The notes under the pieces are model-generated. The model searched no databases. It was not told the origin of the DNA and saw nothing but the letters and a program-made list of their open reading frames with translations. From contig NZ_JARUBJ010000002.1 in the NCBI RefSeq assembly GCF_029626145.1, positions 526,501 to 590,500 on the forward strand: a stretch of DNA of 64,000 nt. Direction: 5' to 3'. Origin of the DNA: Micromonospora sp. WMMD961 (GTDB lineage: Bacteria; Actinomycetota; Actinomycetes; Mycobacteriales; Micromonosporaceae). The position numbers and the translations under genes are program-made. Positions 41,728-49,501 of the stretch are shown piece after piece. How positions within the stretch are numbered: the stretch's first letter is position 1; each line of letters starts with the position of its first letter.

Positions 41728-42588
41728 ATGGCGTTGAGCACCGAAGAAAGTGGTCGGCTCGCCGCGCTGCTCGGCGGGCAGGCCGAACGGGTCACGACTC
41801 GGTGGACCGAGATCGTCACCAGTTCGTTGCGGGGCCGGCTGAGCCAGGCCGAGTTGCGTCGTCAGGTCGAGGACCTGCACCGTGCCATCGTCACCACCAG
41901 CGAGCAGGGCACCATCGACCTGTCCGCCGACAGCGCCGCGGAACTGCGGGCCGCGCTCTCCGAGCTGTCCCGTGGCCGGGCCCGGCAGGGCTTCTCCGCC
42001 AGCGAGACCACGATCAGCATCTTCGCGCTGAAGGACGTGCTGGCCGAGCTGGTGCAGGAGGACGGCGGCCCGAACGCGCTGCACGACTACGTCTCCTTCT
42101 CGAAGCTCGTCGACGAGATGGGCCTGTTCACCTTCGAGAGCTTCGTCCGGACCCGGGAAAGCCTGATCGCCGACCAGGCCGAGCAGCTGCTCGAACTCTC
42201 CACCCCGGTGGTCAAGCTCTGGGAGGGCGTCGTCGCCGTGCCGCTGGTCGGCACCCTGGACTCGGCCCGGGCCCAGGTCGTCATGGAGCGGCTGCTGCAG
42301 ACCCTGGTCGACACCAGCTCGCCGTACGCGATCATCGACATCACCGGCGTACCGGCGGTGGACACCCAGGTCGCCCAGCACATCCTGAAGACCGTGGTGG
42401 CCGCCCGGCTGATGGGCGCCGACTGCATCATCTCCGGCATCCGCCCGCAGATCGCGCAGACCATCGTGGCGCTCGGGATCGAGTTCGGCGACATCGCCAC
42501 CAAGGCGAGCCTCGCCGACGCGCTGCGCCACGTGCTGCGGCTCAACGGGGTGGAGACCGCCCGTCGCCAGCCGCGCCGGGACGCCTGA
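41728..42588 (+). CDS. rsbR: RsbR-like stressosome co-antagonist
   Basis: 286 residues: an N-terminal helical RsbRD-type sensor domain (about 1-160) and a C-terminal STAS domain beginning VVKLWEGVVAVPLVGTLDSA. The STAS segment YAIIDITGVPAVDTQVAQHI carries the Thr positions phosphorylated in RsbR. With RsbS it would form the stressosome that sequesters RsbT. Start at ATG 41728 with AGGGGG upstream. The stop overlaps the rsbS start by one base. Confidence 0.93.
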   Translation: MALSTEESGRLAALLGGQAERVTTRWTEIVTSSLRGRLSQAELRRQVEDLHRAIVTTSEQGTIDLSADSAAELRAALSELSRGRARQGFSASETTISIFALKDVLAELVQEDGGPNALHDYVSFSKLVDEMGLFTFESFVRTRESLIADQAEQLLELSTPVVKLWEGVVAVPLVGTLDSARAQVVMERLLQTLVDTSSPYAIIDITGVPAVDTQVAQHILKTVVAARLMGADCIISGIRPQIAQTIVALGIEFGDIATKASLADALRHVLRLNGVETARRQPRRDA

Positions 42589-42998
42589 TGGAACGGGTGC
42601 CGATCCTCAAGATCGGCGACATCCTGCTCGTCTCCATCCAGCTCGACATGTCCGACCAGACGGCGGTCCAGCTTCAGGAGGACTTGGCCGAGCGGATCGT
42701 CGCCACCGGCTGCCACGGCGTCATCATCGACATCACCGCGCTGGACATCGTCGACTCCTTCGTCGGGCGGATGCTCTCCACCATCGCGTCGATCTCCAAG
42801 GTGCTCGACGCCGAGACGGTGGTGGTCGGCATGCGGCCGGCCGTCGCCATCACCCTTGTCGAACTCGGGCTGTCACTCAACGGCATCCGCACCGCGCTGA
42901 ACGTCGAGCGTGGCATGGAGCTGATCGCGGCGGCCCACGCCGACGAGCTCGACTACCAGCTCGACGACGAACCGGACGCCGAGACGGCCACGCCGTGA
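42588..42998 (+). CDS. rsbS: RsbS-like stressosome scaffold (STAS)
   Basis: 136 residues; starts MERVPILKIGDILLVSIQLD as RsbS does. The phosphorylated serine is expected at residue 57 in ALDIVDSFVGRML. The protein extends ~15 residues past typical RsbS with an acidic tail. It is phosphorylated by RsbT, dephosphorylated by RsbX, and holds RsbT when unmodified. ATG overlaps the rsbR stop. Confidence 0.94.
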   Translation: MERVPILKIGDILLVSIQLDMSDQTAVQLQEDLAERIVATGCHGVIIDITALDIVDSFVGRMLSTIASISKVLDAETVVVGMRPAVAITLVELGLSLNGIRTALNVERGMELIAAAHADELDYQLDDEPDAETATP

Positions 42999-43414
42999 CC
43001 GCGGGCGTCGACCTGGGCCAGCCGCAGGCGCAGTCGGTCCGCAGCGATGAGGACGTGGTGCGCGTCCGGCAGTTGGTCCGCGCCGTGGCGGTGGCCAGCA
43101 AGCTGTCCCTGGTCGACCAGACCAAGCTGGTCACCGCGGCGAGCGAGTTGGCCCGCAACACCCTGGTGTACGGCGGCGGCGGTTCGGTCGAGGTGACGGT
43201 CGTGGACAACGGCCGACGCAAGGGCGTGCAGATCGTGTTCGCCGACTCCGGGCCGGGCATCGCCGACCTCGACCTGGCGATGACCGACGGCTACACCAGC
43301 GGCGGCGGCCTCGGCCTCGGCCTCAGTGGGTCGCGCCGGCTGGTCGACGAATTCGAGATCGAGACGTCGGCGGAGACCGGCACGCGGATCACGGTCACCA
43401 AGTGGTCCAGGTGA
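42995..43414 (+). CDS. rsbT: RsbT-like serine/threonine kinase (switch protein)
   Basis: 139 residues, GTG start overlapping the rsbS stop. GHKL kinase motifs are intact: N-box ASELARNTLVYGGG, G1 FADSGPGIADL and G2 GGGLGLGLSGSRR. RsbT phosphorylates RsbR and RsbS and, once released, activates a PP2C phosphatase of the RsbU type, here probably the receiver-PP2C protein at 45781 or another SpoIIE phosphatase. Confidence 0.94.
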   Translation: MTAGVDLGQPQAQSVRSDEDVVRVRQLVRAVAVASKLSLVDQTKLVTAASELARNTLVYGGGGSVEVTVVDNGRRKGVQIVFADSGPGIADLDLAMTDGYTSGGGLGLGLSGSRRLVDEFEIETSAETGTRITVTKWSR

Positions 43415-44424
43415 ACGCCGACGCGGTCACCGACAGTGGCATCTGGTTCCGGGTGGAAGCCAGCAGCGCGGCGAGCGCCGTCCGACGTGCCGCCGAACGG
43501 CTCGGTGCGCAGGTGGAGATGGGGGCGGCGCGCATCGCCGACCTGGCCATCGTGGCGGCCGAGTTGACCAGCAACCTGGTCAAGCACGCCGACGAGGGTG
43601 TCCTGCTCCTCCGGCCGGTACGCCGCGCCGGGCAGGCCGGTGTGGAACTGGTGGCCATCGACGCCGGGCCCGGCATGGTCGACCTCACCGTCTCGTCCCG
43701 GGACGGGCACTCCACCGCCGGCACGCTCGGCATCGGTCTGGGCGCCATCGTCCGGCAGGCCAGCTGGTTCGACGGATACTCGTTGCCCGGCCGGGGCACC
43801 GTCCTCGCCGTGCAGGTCTGGCCGGCCGAGGCGGCGCCGCCGTCCTGGGCCGGAGCCCTCAGCCGACCGTTGACCGGCGAGACGATCAGCGGCGACGGCT
43901 ATGCCGTCCGGGTCGTCGACGGGCGGCACCAGGTGCTGGTCAGCGACGGGTTGGGGCACGGCCCGCTGGCCGGGGCCGCCACCGAAGCGGCGCTGGCCGC
44001 GTTCCGCGACGCCCCCGCCGGCCCGCCGGCGATGGTGGTCGGTCACCTGCACCGGAGCATGTCGCACACCCGGGGCGCCGCGCTCGCCGTCGGCGAGCTG
44101 ATGCCGGAGGCCGGTGTGCTGCACTACGCCGGCCTGGGCAACATCTCCGGCGTGATCGTCGACGGTGACGGCCATCGCCGAGGGCTGGTGTCGCTGCCCG
44201 GCATCGCCGGCCACCAACGGCCGACAATCCGCGAGTACGACTACCCGTTCGGTCCCGGCGCCCGGCTGGTGATGCACAGCGACGGGGTGGTCGACCGGTG
44301 GCGGATGGCCGACTACCCGGGCCTGGCCGAGCGATCCCCGCTGGTCATGGCGGCGACCCTGCTACGCGACGCCGGAGTGCGCCGCGACGACGCCTGCGTA
44401 CTGGTCGCGAGGTCCTGGGCATGA
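43411..44424 (+). CDS. RsbT-like kinase domain fused to RsbX-type PP2C phosphatase
   Basis: 337 residues from GTG 43411, which overlaps the rsbT stop (GTGA); another GTG three codons earlier is possible. The N-terminal half is a GHKL domain (AAELTSNLVKHADEG, AIDAGPGMVDL, GTLGIGLGAI). The C-terminal half is a PP2C domain (HQVLVSDGLGHGPLAGAATE and LVMHSDGVVDRW) like RsbX. A kinase and the phosphatase that resets RsbR/RsbS are thus joined. Fusion proteins of this class exist in actinobacteria. Confidence 0.9.
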   Translation: MNADAVTDSGIWFRVEASSAASAVRRAAERLGAQVEMGAARIADLAIVAAELTSNLVKHADEGVLLLRPVRRAGQAGVELVAIDAGPGMVDLTVSSRDGHSTAGTLGIGLGAIVRQASWFDGYSLPGRGTVLAVQVWPAEAAPPSWAGALSRPLTGETISGDGYAVRVVDGRHQVLVSDGLGHGPLAGAATEAALAAFRDAPAGPPAMVVGHLHRSMSHTRGAALAVGELMPEAGVLHYAGLGNISGVIVDGDGHRRGLVSLPGIAGHQRPTIREYDYPFGPGARLVMHSDGVVDRWRMADYPGLAERSPLVMAATLLRDAGVRRDDACVLVARSWA

Positions 44425-45776
44425 GCGGGGCCGCGCTGCCGCTGCTGCAGATGGCGCTGCGGGTCGAACAGGACATCTTCGTGATCCGTCAGCGGGGCCG
44501 TGAGGTGGCCGCCGTGGTCGGCCTGGAACACCAGGACCAGGTGCGGATCGCCACCGCGCTCAGTGAGGTCGCCCGGGATCTGCTGCGGACGACCGGAGGA
44601 GCGGACGTCTCGTTCCACGTCGACGCGGCCGCCGACGGCCGCTTCCACCTGCGCGCCGACCTGGCCCCGGTGACCCCGCTGCCGGACGGCCGCTACGAGC
44701 CGCAGTCCGGCGCGGTGTCCCGACTGGTTGACACACTGAGCGTGTCGACCGTCGAGGGGGTTACGGTCGTGAGGATGTCCCGACGAGTCCCGGCCAACGC
44801 GCCGACGCCGACCCCGGAGCGGCTCGCCGAGTTCCGTACCGAACTCGGCCAGACCGCGCCGGCCAGTGCGCTGGACGAGCTGACCGTGCAGAACGGGCAG
44901 CTCATCGCCGCACTCGACGAGGTGCGCAGTCAGCGCGACGAGCTGGCGGTGCTGAACGAGGAGCTGGCCGAGACCAACCGCGGTGTGCTGGCGCTCTACA
45001 ACCAGCTCACCGAGGAACTCGAAGAGACCAACCGCGGCGTCGTCGCCCTCTACGCCGAGCTGGACGAGAAGTCGGCCCAACTCCGTGCCGCGAGTGAGTC
45101 GAAGAGCCGGTTCCTGGCCAACGTGAGCCACGAGCTGCGCGCCCCGGTCACCGCGATCATCGGCCTGGGGCGGTTGCTCACCGACTCCGCCTCCGACCCG
45201 CTCACCGACGAGCAGGGCCGCCAGGTCGATCTGATCCGCTCGTCGGCGGCGGACCTGCTCAACCTCGTCAACGAACTCCTCGACCTCGCCAAGGCGGAGT
45301 CCGGCCGGATCGAGCCGGACCTGACCGACGTCGACCTGCGCCCGGTCTTCGGTCAACTGCGCGGCACGCTACGCGCGCTGGCCACCCGACCGGACGTGGA
45401 GCTGGTCGTGGAGGAGCCGGCCGTGCCGGCCCTGCTGCGCACCGACGAGGTGCTGCTCGGCCAGGTGCTGCGCAACCTGCTGCACAACGGGTTGAAGTTC
45501 ACCGAGCGCGGCCAGGTGCGACTGAGCGCCCACCGGCAGGATGACCGGTGGAAGTTCGAGGTCAGCGACACCGGGCCGGGCATCGCCCCCGAGCTGCACG
45601 ACCGGATCTTCGAGGAGTTCTACCAGGTGCCCGGTGCCACCCGGGTCGGCGGCACCGGCCTCGGTCTGCCGTACGCCCGGCGGTTGGTGACGCTGCTGGG
45701 CGGGACGCTGCAGCTGACCAGCGCGCCGGGCGAAGGCAGCACGTTCACCGTCTCCCTGCCCACCGGCCGGGCGTGA
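44421..45776 (+). CDS. Histidine kinase with degenerate RsbT-like N-terminal domain
   Basis: 451 residues, ATG overlapping the previous stop (ATGA). Residues 1-130 align by eye with RsbT (VEQDIFVIRQRGREVAAVVG, ATALSEVARDLLRTTG). However, the N-box Asn is Asp (ARD) and the glycine-rich ATP lid motifs are missing, so it should not be a kinase itself. A heptad coiled coil follows (about 145-225, QRDELAVLNEELAETNRG), then HisKA (FLANVSHELRAPV) and HATPase_c (NLLHNGLKF, DTGPGIA, GTGLGLPYA). There are no membrane helices. It probably senses through the stressosome and signals to the receiver protein encoded next. Confidence 0.92.
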   Translation: MSGAALPLLQMALRVEQDIFVIRQRGREVAAVVGLEHQDQVRIATALSEVARDLLRTTGGADVSFHVDAAADGRFHLRADLAPVTPLPDGRYEPQSGAVSRLVDTLSVSTVEGVTVVRMSRRVPANAPTPTPERLAEFRTELGQTAPASALDELTVQNGQLIAALDEVRSQRDELAVLNEELAETNRGVLALYNQLTEELEETNRGVVALYAELDEKSAQLRAASESKSRFLANVSHELRAPVTAIIGLGRLLTDSASDPLTDEQGRQVDLIRSSAADLLNLVNELLDLAKAESGRIEPDLTDVDLRPVFGQLRGTLRALATRPDVELVVEEPAVPALLRTDEVLLGQVLRNLLHNGLKFTERGQVRLSAHRQDDRWKFEVSDTGPGIAPELHDRIFEEFYQVPGATRVGGTGLGLPYARRLVTLLGGTLQLTSAPGEGSTFTVSLPTGRA

Positions 45777-45780
45777 CAGC

Positions 45781-47319
45781 GTGGACGGCATGCCGACAAC
45801 CATCCTGGTGGTCGACGACAGTCGTACCAAGCGTTACCTGTTGGTCAGCTGGCTGACTCGGGCCGGGTTCACCGTGCTGGAGGCCGAGAACGGCGCCGAG
45901 GCGTTGGCCCGGGTCGAGGCGGACCGGATCGACCTGGTGGTTCTCGACGTCCGACTGCCCGACGTGAGTGGCTACGAAGTCTGCGAACAGATCAAGGCGC
46001 GGCATCCGGCGATGCCGGTGATCCACGTGTCGGCGCACGCCGTGGACGTGGCCGACCGCGCCCAGGGGTTGACCCGGGGTGCGGACGCGTACCTGACCGA
46101 GCCGATCGAGCCGGAGGAGCTGATCGCCACCACCCGGGCGGTGTTGCGCTACTACCAGGCCCGGCAGCGGGCCGAACTGCTCGCCGAGCGGTTGCTCGGG
46201 TTGGCCGACACGACCGTGGCCGTGCACGCCGCGCCGACCTTCGCGCGCCTGCTGGAGGCCGCCGCCGAGGGTGCCGCCCAGATCTTCAGGAGCCCGGCGG
46301 CGGTGATCGCCGAGACCTTCGACGGCGACTGCCTGGCCGGCGTCTGCGCCGGTCCCGGCGCGGTGGCCGCCGTGGTGCCGTGGGTCGTCGACGACACCGG
46401 GGTGCCCACCGGTGCCACGGTGCGGGTGGAGGCCCCGGAGAACTGGGCGCTCGTCGACTGGCCGGCGGACGACACGGTGACCGTCGCCGCCGCCCGGCTG
46501 CGCGAGGATCGGGCCCCGCTGTACGTGGTGGTCCCGACCGCCACCCAGACCGCTCAGACCCCGGTGCTCAAGCAGTTGGCTCAGGCGGTGGCGGCGGCCG
46601 TCGAGGGGCAACGCTCGTTCGACGAGGAGCACCGGATCGCGGTCACCCTCCAACGCAGCCTGCTCCCGCGCGGTCTGCCCACCGTGGCCGGCCTCGACCT
46701 CGCGGTGCGCTACGAGCCGGCGAGCGCGCAGACCGAGGTGGGCGGCGACTTCTACGAGTTGGTGATGCTCGACGGGCATCTGCTGCTCGCGATCGGCGAC
46801 GTCGCCGGCCACTCGCTGCACGCGGCGACCGTGATGGCCGAGCTGCGGCACGCGGTGCGGGCGTACGCGGTCGAGGGGCACCAGCCCGGCGAGATCCTGC
46901 ACCGGGTCAACGAGCTGATGCGGACCCTGCTGCCGAACGAGCTGGCCACGCTCTGCGTACTGCTGCTGCATCCACCGACCGGACGGGTCCGGCTGGCCAG
47001 TGCCGGGCACCTTCCCCCGCTAATGGTCATGGACGGCAAGGTCGATTTCGTGCAGCACTCCGCGCCGCTGCTCGGCGTCCGCGCCCCGCGCCCCGCCGAC
47101 CTGGAGTTCGTGCTGCCGGCCGGGGCCACGCTGGTCTTCTACACCGACGGGCTGATCGAGCGACGGGACGCCACCATCGACGAGGGGATGGCCGCGCTCG
47201 CCGCGCTCTCCGCCACCGTCGACGATGACCTGGACCGCTTCTGTGCCCGGTTGCTGGTGGAGCTGGCCCCACCGGAGATCCAGGACGACGTCGCCGTGGT
47301 CGTCCTGCGCCGCCGCTGA
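45781..47319 (+). CDS. Response regulator with PP2C (SpoIIE/RsbU-type) output
   Basis: 512 residues; GTG at 45781 or ATG at 45790. The receiver domain is at 1-120 (ILVVDDSRTKRY, phospho-Asp in LVVLDVRLPD). A middle region (about 140-290) looks like a degenerate GAF. A SpoIIE PP2C domain follows (AQTEVGGDFYELV, AIGDVAGHSLHAA, LVFYTDGLIERRD). It is 4 bp downstream of the kinase gene and is its likely partner. Phosphorylation would control dephosphorylation of an RsbV-like antagonist such as the STAS protein at 41208. Confidence 0.92.
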   Translation: MDGMPTTILVVDDSRTKRYLLVSWLTRAGFTVLEAENGAEALARVEADRIDLVVLDVRLPDVSGYEVCEQIKARHPAMPVIHVSAHAVDVADRAQGLTRGADAYLTEPIEPEELIATTRAVLRYYQARQRAELLAERLLGLADTTVAVHAAPTFARLLEAAAEGAAQIFRSPAAVIAETFDGDCLAGVCAGPGAVAAVVPWVVDDTGVPTGATVRVEAPENWALVDWPADDTVTVAAARLREDRAPLYVVVPTATQTAQTPVLKQLAQAVAAAVEGQRSFDEEHRIAVTLQRSLLPRGLPTVAGLDLAVRYEPASAQTEVGGDFYELVMLDGHLLLAIGDVAGHSLHAATVMAELRHAVRAYAVEGHQPGEILHRVNELMRTLLPNELATLCVLLLHPPTGRVRLASAGHLPPLMVMDGKVDFVQHSAPLLGVRAPRPADLEFVLPAGATLVFYTDGLIERRDATIDEGMAALAALSATVDDDLDRFCARLLVELAPPEIQDDVAVVVLRRR

Positions 47320-47341
47320 GCTGTCGGCTGTCTCGGCTTCC

Positions 47342-48169
47342 TCAACGCACCGAGCGGGCGTACGCGGCGGGGGACATCCCGGCCACGGCGGTGAAGTCTC
47401 GGACCAGGTGGGCCTGGTCGCTGTAGCCGAGGTCGGCGGCGAGGTCGGCCCAGCGCAGCGGGCCACCGGCGGCCTGTTCGACCGCCTCCTGGAGCCGGTA
47501 GCGGCGGATGACCCACTTCGGCGCGACCCCCACGTACTCCATGAAGAGCCGCTGCAACCGGCGGACCGGAACGTCGTGCCGCGCGGCGAAGTCGTCGACC
47601 CGCAGCACCGTCCGGTCGGTGCGGATCGCCTCGGCAAGCTGGATGGCCTCCTCGGCCATCGGGTCCGGCTCCGGCTGCCAGGCGCTGAGGAGGGCGTCCA
47701 GCGCCCGGCAGCGCTCGTCGTCGCTGGCCGCTGTTGGCGAGAGCCCCGAGGGCCTGCCCGCGCACACCAGGACGTCCGGGCGGGTCAACCGGCCGGCGGG
47801 CAGCGGCACCCTACGGCCGGTCAGCTCACTGACCGGGCGCTGCCAGAACGGGTGGAAGCCACCGGGGCGGAACTGCACCCCGGACACCCGGCCGGTGCCG
47901 CTGAGTGTGATCCGGAACAGGTCGAGGCCCACTCCGGCCACCTCGCCGGACTCGGGCCCGTCGCCGTCCCGTTGGAACACCACGTTCACCGACGGGTGCG
48001 GCACGACCCGTTGCTCGAACGGATCGCGCAACGTCCAGTCGATCAACCAGTAGTGCTCGACCCACTGGCGCAGCGGCTCCGCCGGCAGGTGTCGGCGGAA
48101 GCGCACCTCGCGCAGCATGCGCCCGGGGTCGAGAATTCCCCGGCTGTCGCCACGCGGTCGCTGTCGCAT
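47342..48169 (-). CDS. AraC-family transcriptional regulator
   Basis: 275 residues from ATG 48169; a longer frame would overlap the divergent gene. The N-terminal domain (LREVRFRRHLPAEPLRQWVE ... VVPHPSVNVVF) resembles the sensor domain of AraC regulators of the DUF6597 type. The C-terminal AraC HTH pair is at about 190-270 (HDVPVRRLQRLFMEYVGVAP and LGYSDQAHLVRDFTAVAGMS). It is divergent from the TIGR03086 enzyme gene and may regulate it. Confidence 0.88.
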   Translation of the reverse strand: MRQRPRGDSRGILDPGRMLREVRFRRHLPAEPLRQWVEHYWLIDWTLRDPFEQRVVPHPSVNVVFQRDGDGPESGEVAGVGLDLFRITLSGTGRVSGVQFRPGGFHPFWQRPVSELTGRRVPLPAGRLTRPDVLVCAGRPSGLSPTAASDDERCRALDALLSAWQPEPDPMAEEAIQLAEAIRTDRTVLRVDDFAARHDVPVRRLQRLFMEYVGVAPKWVIRRYRLQEAVEQAAGGPLRWADLAADLGYSDQAHLVRDFTAVAGMSPAAYARSVR

Positions 48170-48188
48170 TTGTTCAAGACCACCCTCA

Positions 48189-48194
48189 TACGCT
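48189..48194 (+). promoter_or_regulatory. Leaderless -10 box of the TIGR03086 gene
   Basis: TACGCT lies 6 nt before the ATG at 48201. No ribosome site is visible between them. Confidence 0.4.
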
Positions 48195-48200
48195 GGCCCT

Positions 48201-48782
48201 ATGTCCACTCAGACTAGCGAGCTGCTGGCGGCCGCCGCGCCGCGAACCGTCGATGTCGTACGGGGTGTCTACGACGACCAGTTGGACCTGCCCACACCGT
48301 GCAGTGACTACCTGGTCCGTGATCTGCTCAATCATCTCTTCCAGGTGGTGGTCAACTTCCAGGACCTGGCCGAGAAGCGACAGGTGGAGTGGCTCGAGAA
48401 GCCCGACCACCTGGGCGACGGCTGGCGGGACCGGTTCGAGGTGGAGACCGGCCGGTTGATCGCCGCCTGGTCGGACCCGTCCACATTGGAGGGCGTGTCA
48501 CCGGGCATGGGCATGCCGCAGTCCGTCATCGGCGGTATGGCCCTGCTGGACCTGACAGTGCACGGCTGGGACCTCGCGGTCGCCACCGGCCAGCCGTACC
48601 AACCGGCCCCGGAGGCGGTGGCCGAACTGCACGCGCTGGTGGAGCAGTTGGGCCCCACCGCCCGCAAGATGGGCGTCTTCGCCGACCCGGTCACCCAACC
48701 CACCACCCCGACCGACAGCCCCGACCTGGCCCACCTCCTGACCCAAACCGGCCGCACCCCCACCTGGCCCCAGACCCCCTAA
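48201..48782 (+). CDS. TIGR03086-family metal-binding (mycothiol-dependent enzyme-like) protein
   Basis: 193 residues with the DinB-like/maleylpyruvate isomerase N-terminal fold: QLDLPTPCSDYLVRDLLNHL, which holds the first metal-binding His, and DLTVHGWDLAVATGQ in the C-terminal half with another His. Family members in actinobacteria use mycothiol as cofactor. Reaction unknown. The protein ends in a Thr/Pro-rich tail whose DNA merges into a CCCCCA repeat tract. Confidence 0.85.
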   Translation: MSTQTSELLAAAAPRTVDVVRGVYDDQLDLPTPCSDYLVRDLLNHLFQVVVNFQDLAEKRQVEWLEKPDHLGDGWRDRFEVETGRLIAAWSDPSTLEGVSPGMGMPQSVIGGMALLDLTVHGWDLAVATGQPYQPAPEAVAELHALVEQLGPTARKMGVFADPVTQPTTPTDSPDLAHLLTQTGRTPTWPQTP

Positions 48783-48783
48783 C

Positions 48784-48822
48784 CCCACCCCCACCCCCAC
48801 CCCCACCTCCACCCCCACCTCC
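48784..48822. repeat. C-rich hexamer repeat tract (CCCCCA)n
   Basis: Directly after the TIGR03086 stop, CCCCCA-type units repeat for about 40 bp with T interruptions. On the other strand this is a G-run repeat (TGGGGG) that could form G-quadruplexes. Confidence 0.8.
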
Positions 48823-48843
48823 CTCCCGGCCTCAATCCCCGTG

Positions 48844-48904
48844 GGTGATCATGAAGTTATTGCTATCGACGTCGGCGTGTCCGGGCAACAACTTCATGAT
48901 CAAC
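48844..48904. repeat. Large imperfect palindrome
   Basis: Arms 48844-48863 and 48885-48904 are complementary at 18 of 20 positions (core TGATCATGAAGTT), with a 21-nt loop. It lies between two plus-strand genes and would terminate transcription of the first. From memory, GTTGATCATGAAGTTGTTG-type palindromes are scattered through Micromonospora genomes. Confidence 0.65.
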
Positions 48905-48928
48905 GGGATGGGTGGGGTGGGTTTTGTA

Positions 48929-48957
48929 TTGACCGGGGTATTCGCTGGGTGAATAGT
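48929..48957 (+). promoter_or_regulatory. Promoter and candidate operator of the second PadR-ABC operon
   Basis: TTGACC (48929-48934), a 17-bp spacer and AATAGT (48952-48957), followed 7 nt later by the GTG at 48965. TATTC-N7-GAATA (48939-48955) is an inverted repeat overlapping the -10 box, a suitable autorepressor site. Confidence 0.55.
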
Positions 48958-48964
48958 GGGTGGG

Positions 48965-49501
48965 GTGTCCACGCCGCATGTTCTGCTCGGGTTGCTCGCC
49001 GGGGGCAGCCGACACGGCTATGAGCTGAAGCGTGCGCACGACGAGCGGCTGCCACGGGCTCGACCGCTGGCCTTCGGGCAGGTCTACGCCACGCTCGGCC
49101 GCCTCGAACGCGACGGGCTGGTGGCCGCCGCCGGGCAGGACCGGGTGGCCGGGCCGGATCGCACGGCGTACGCGCTGACCGACCAGGGGCGGGACACACT
49201 GGACCAGTGGCTGTCCGCAGTGGAACCGCCCATGCCGTACGTGGCCAGCACACTCTTCGCCAAGGTCGTGGTGGCGCTGCTGGTCGCCGACGTCGATCGG
49301 GCCCGGTCGTACCTGATCGCCCAGCGGGCCGCGCACACCGCGCGGCTGCGCGAGCTGACAGTGGTCAAGACCGACCCGGTCGCCACCCTCAGCGACGTGG
49401 TCGCTGCCGATTTCGCGATCGCACACCTCGACGCGGATCTGCGGTGGCTGCACGCCACCCTGGGCCGGGTCGCCGACTGGCACCGGGAGGTGCATCCGTG
49501 A
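48965..49501 (+). CDS. PadR-family transcriptional regulator
   Basis: 178 residues from GTG 48965 (VSTPHVLLGLLAGGSRHGYE). A GTG three codons upstream lies inside the -10 box and was not chosen. It has a PadR winged helix (HGYELKRAHDERL, FGQVYATLGRLERDGLV) and a C-terminal helical dimerisation domain (FAKVVVALLVADVDRARSYL), as in the VirR_C subgroup. First gene of an operon with an MacB-type ABC system. Confidence 0.9.
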   Translation: MSTPHVLLGLLAGGSRHGYELKRAHDERLPRARPLAFGQVYATLGRLERDGLVAAAGQDRVAGPDRTAYALTDQGRDTLDQWLSAVEPPMPYVASTLFAKVVVALLVADVDRARSYLIAQRAAHTARLRELTVVKTDPVATLSDVVAADFAIAHLDADLRWLHATLGRVADWHREVHP

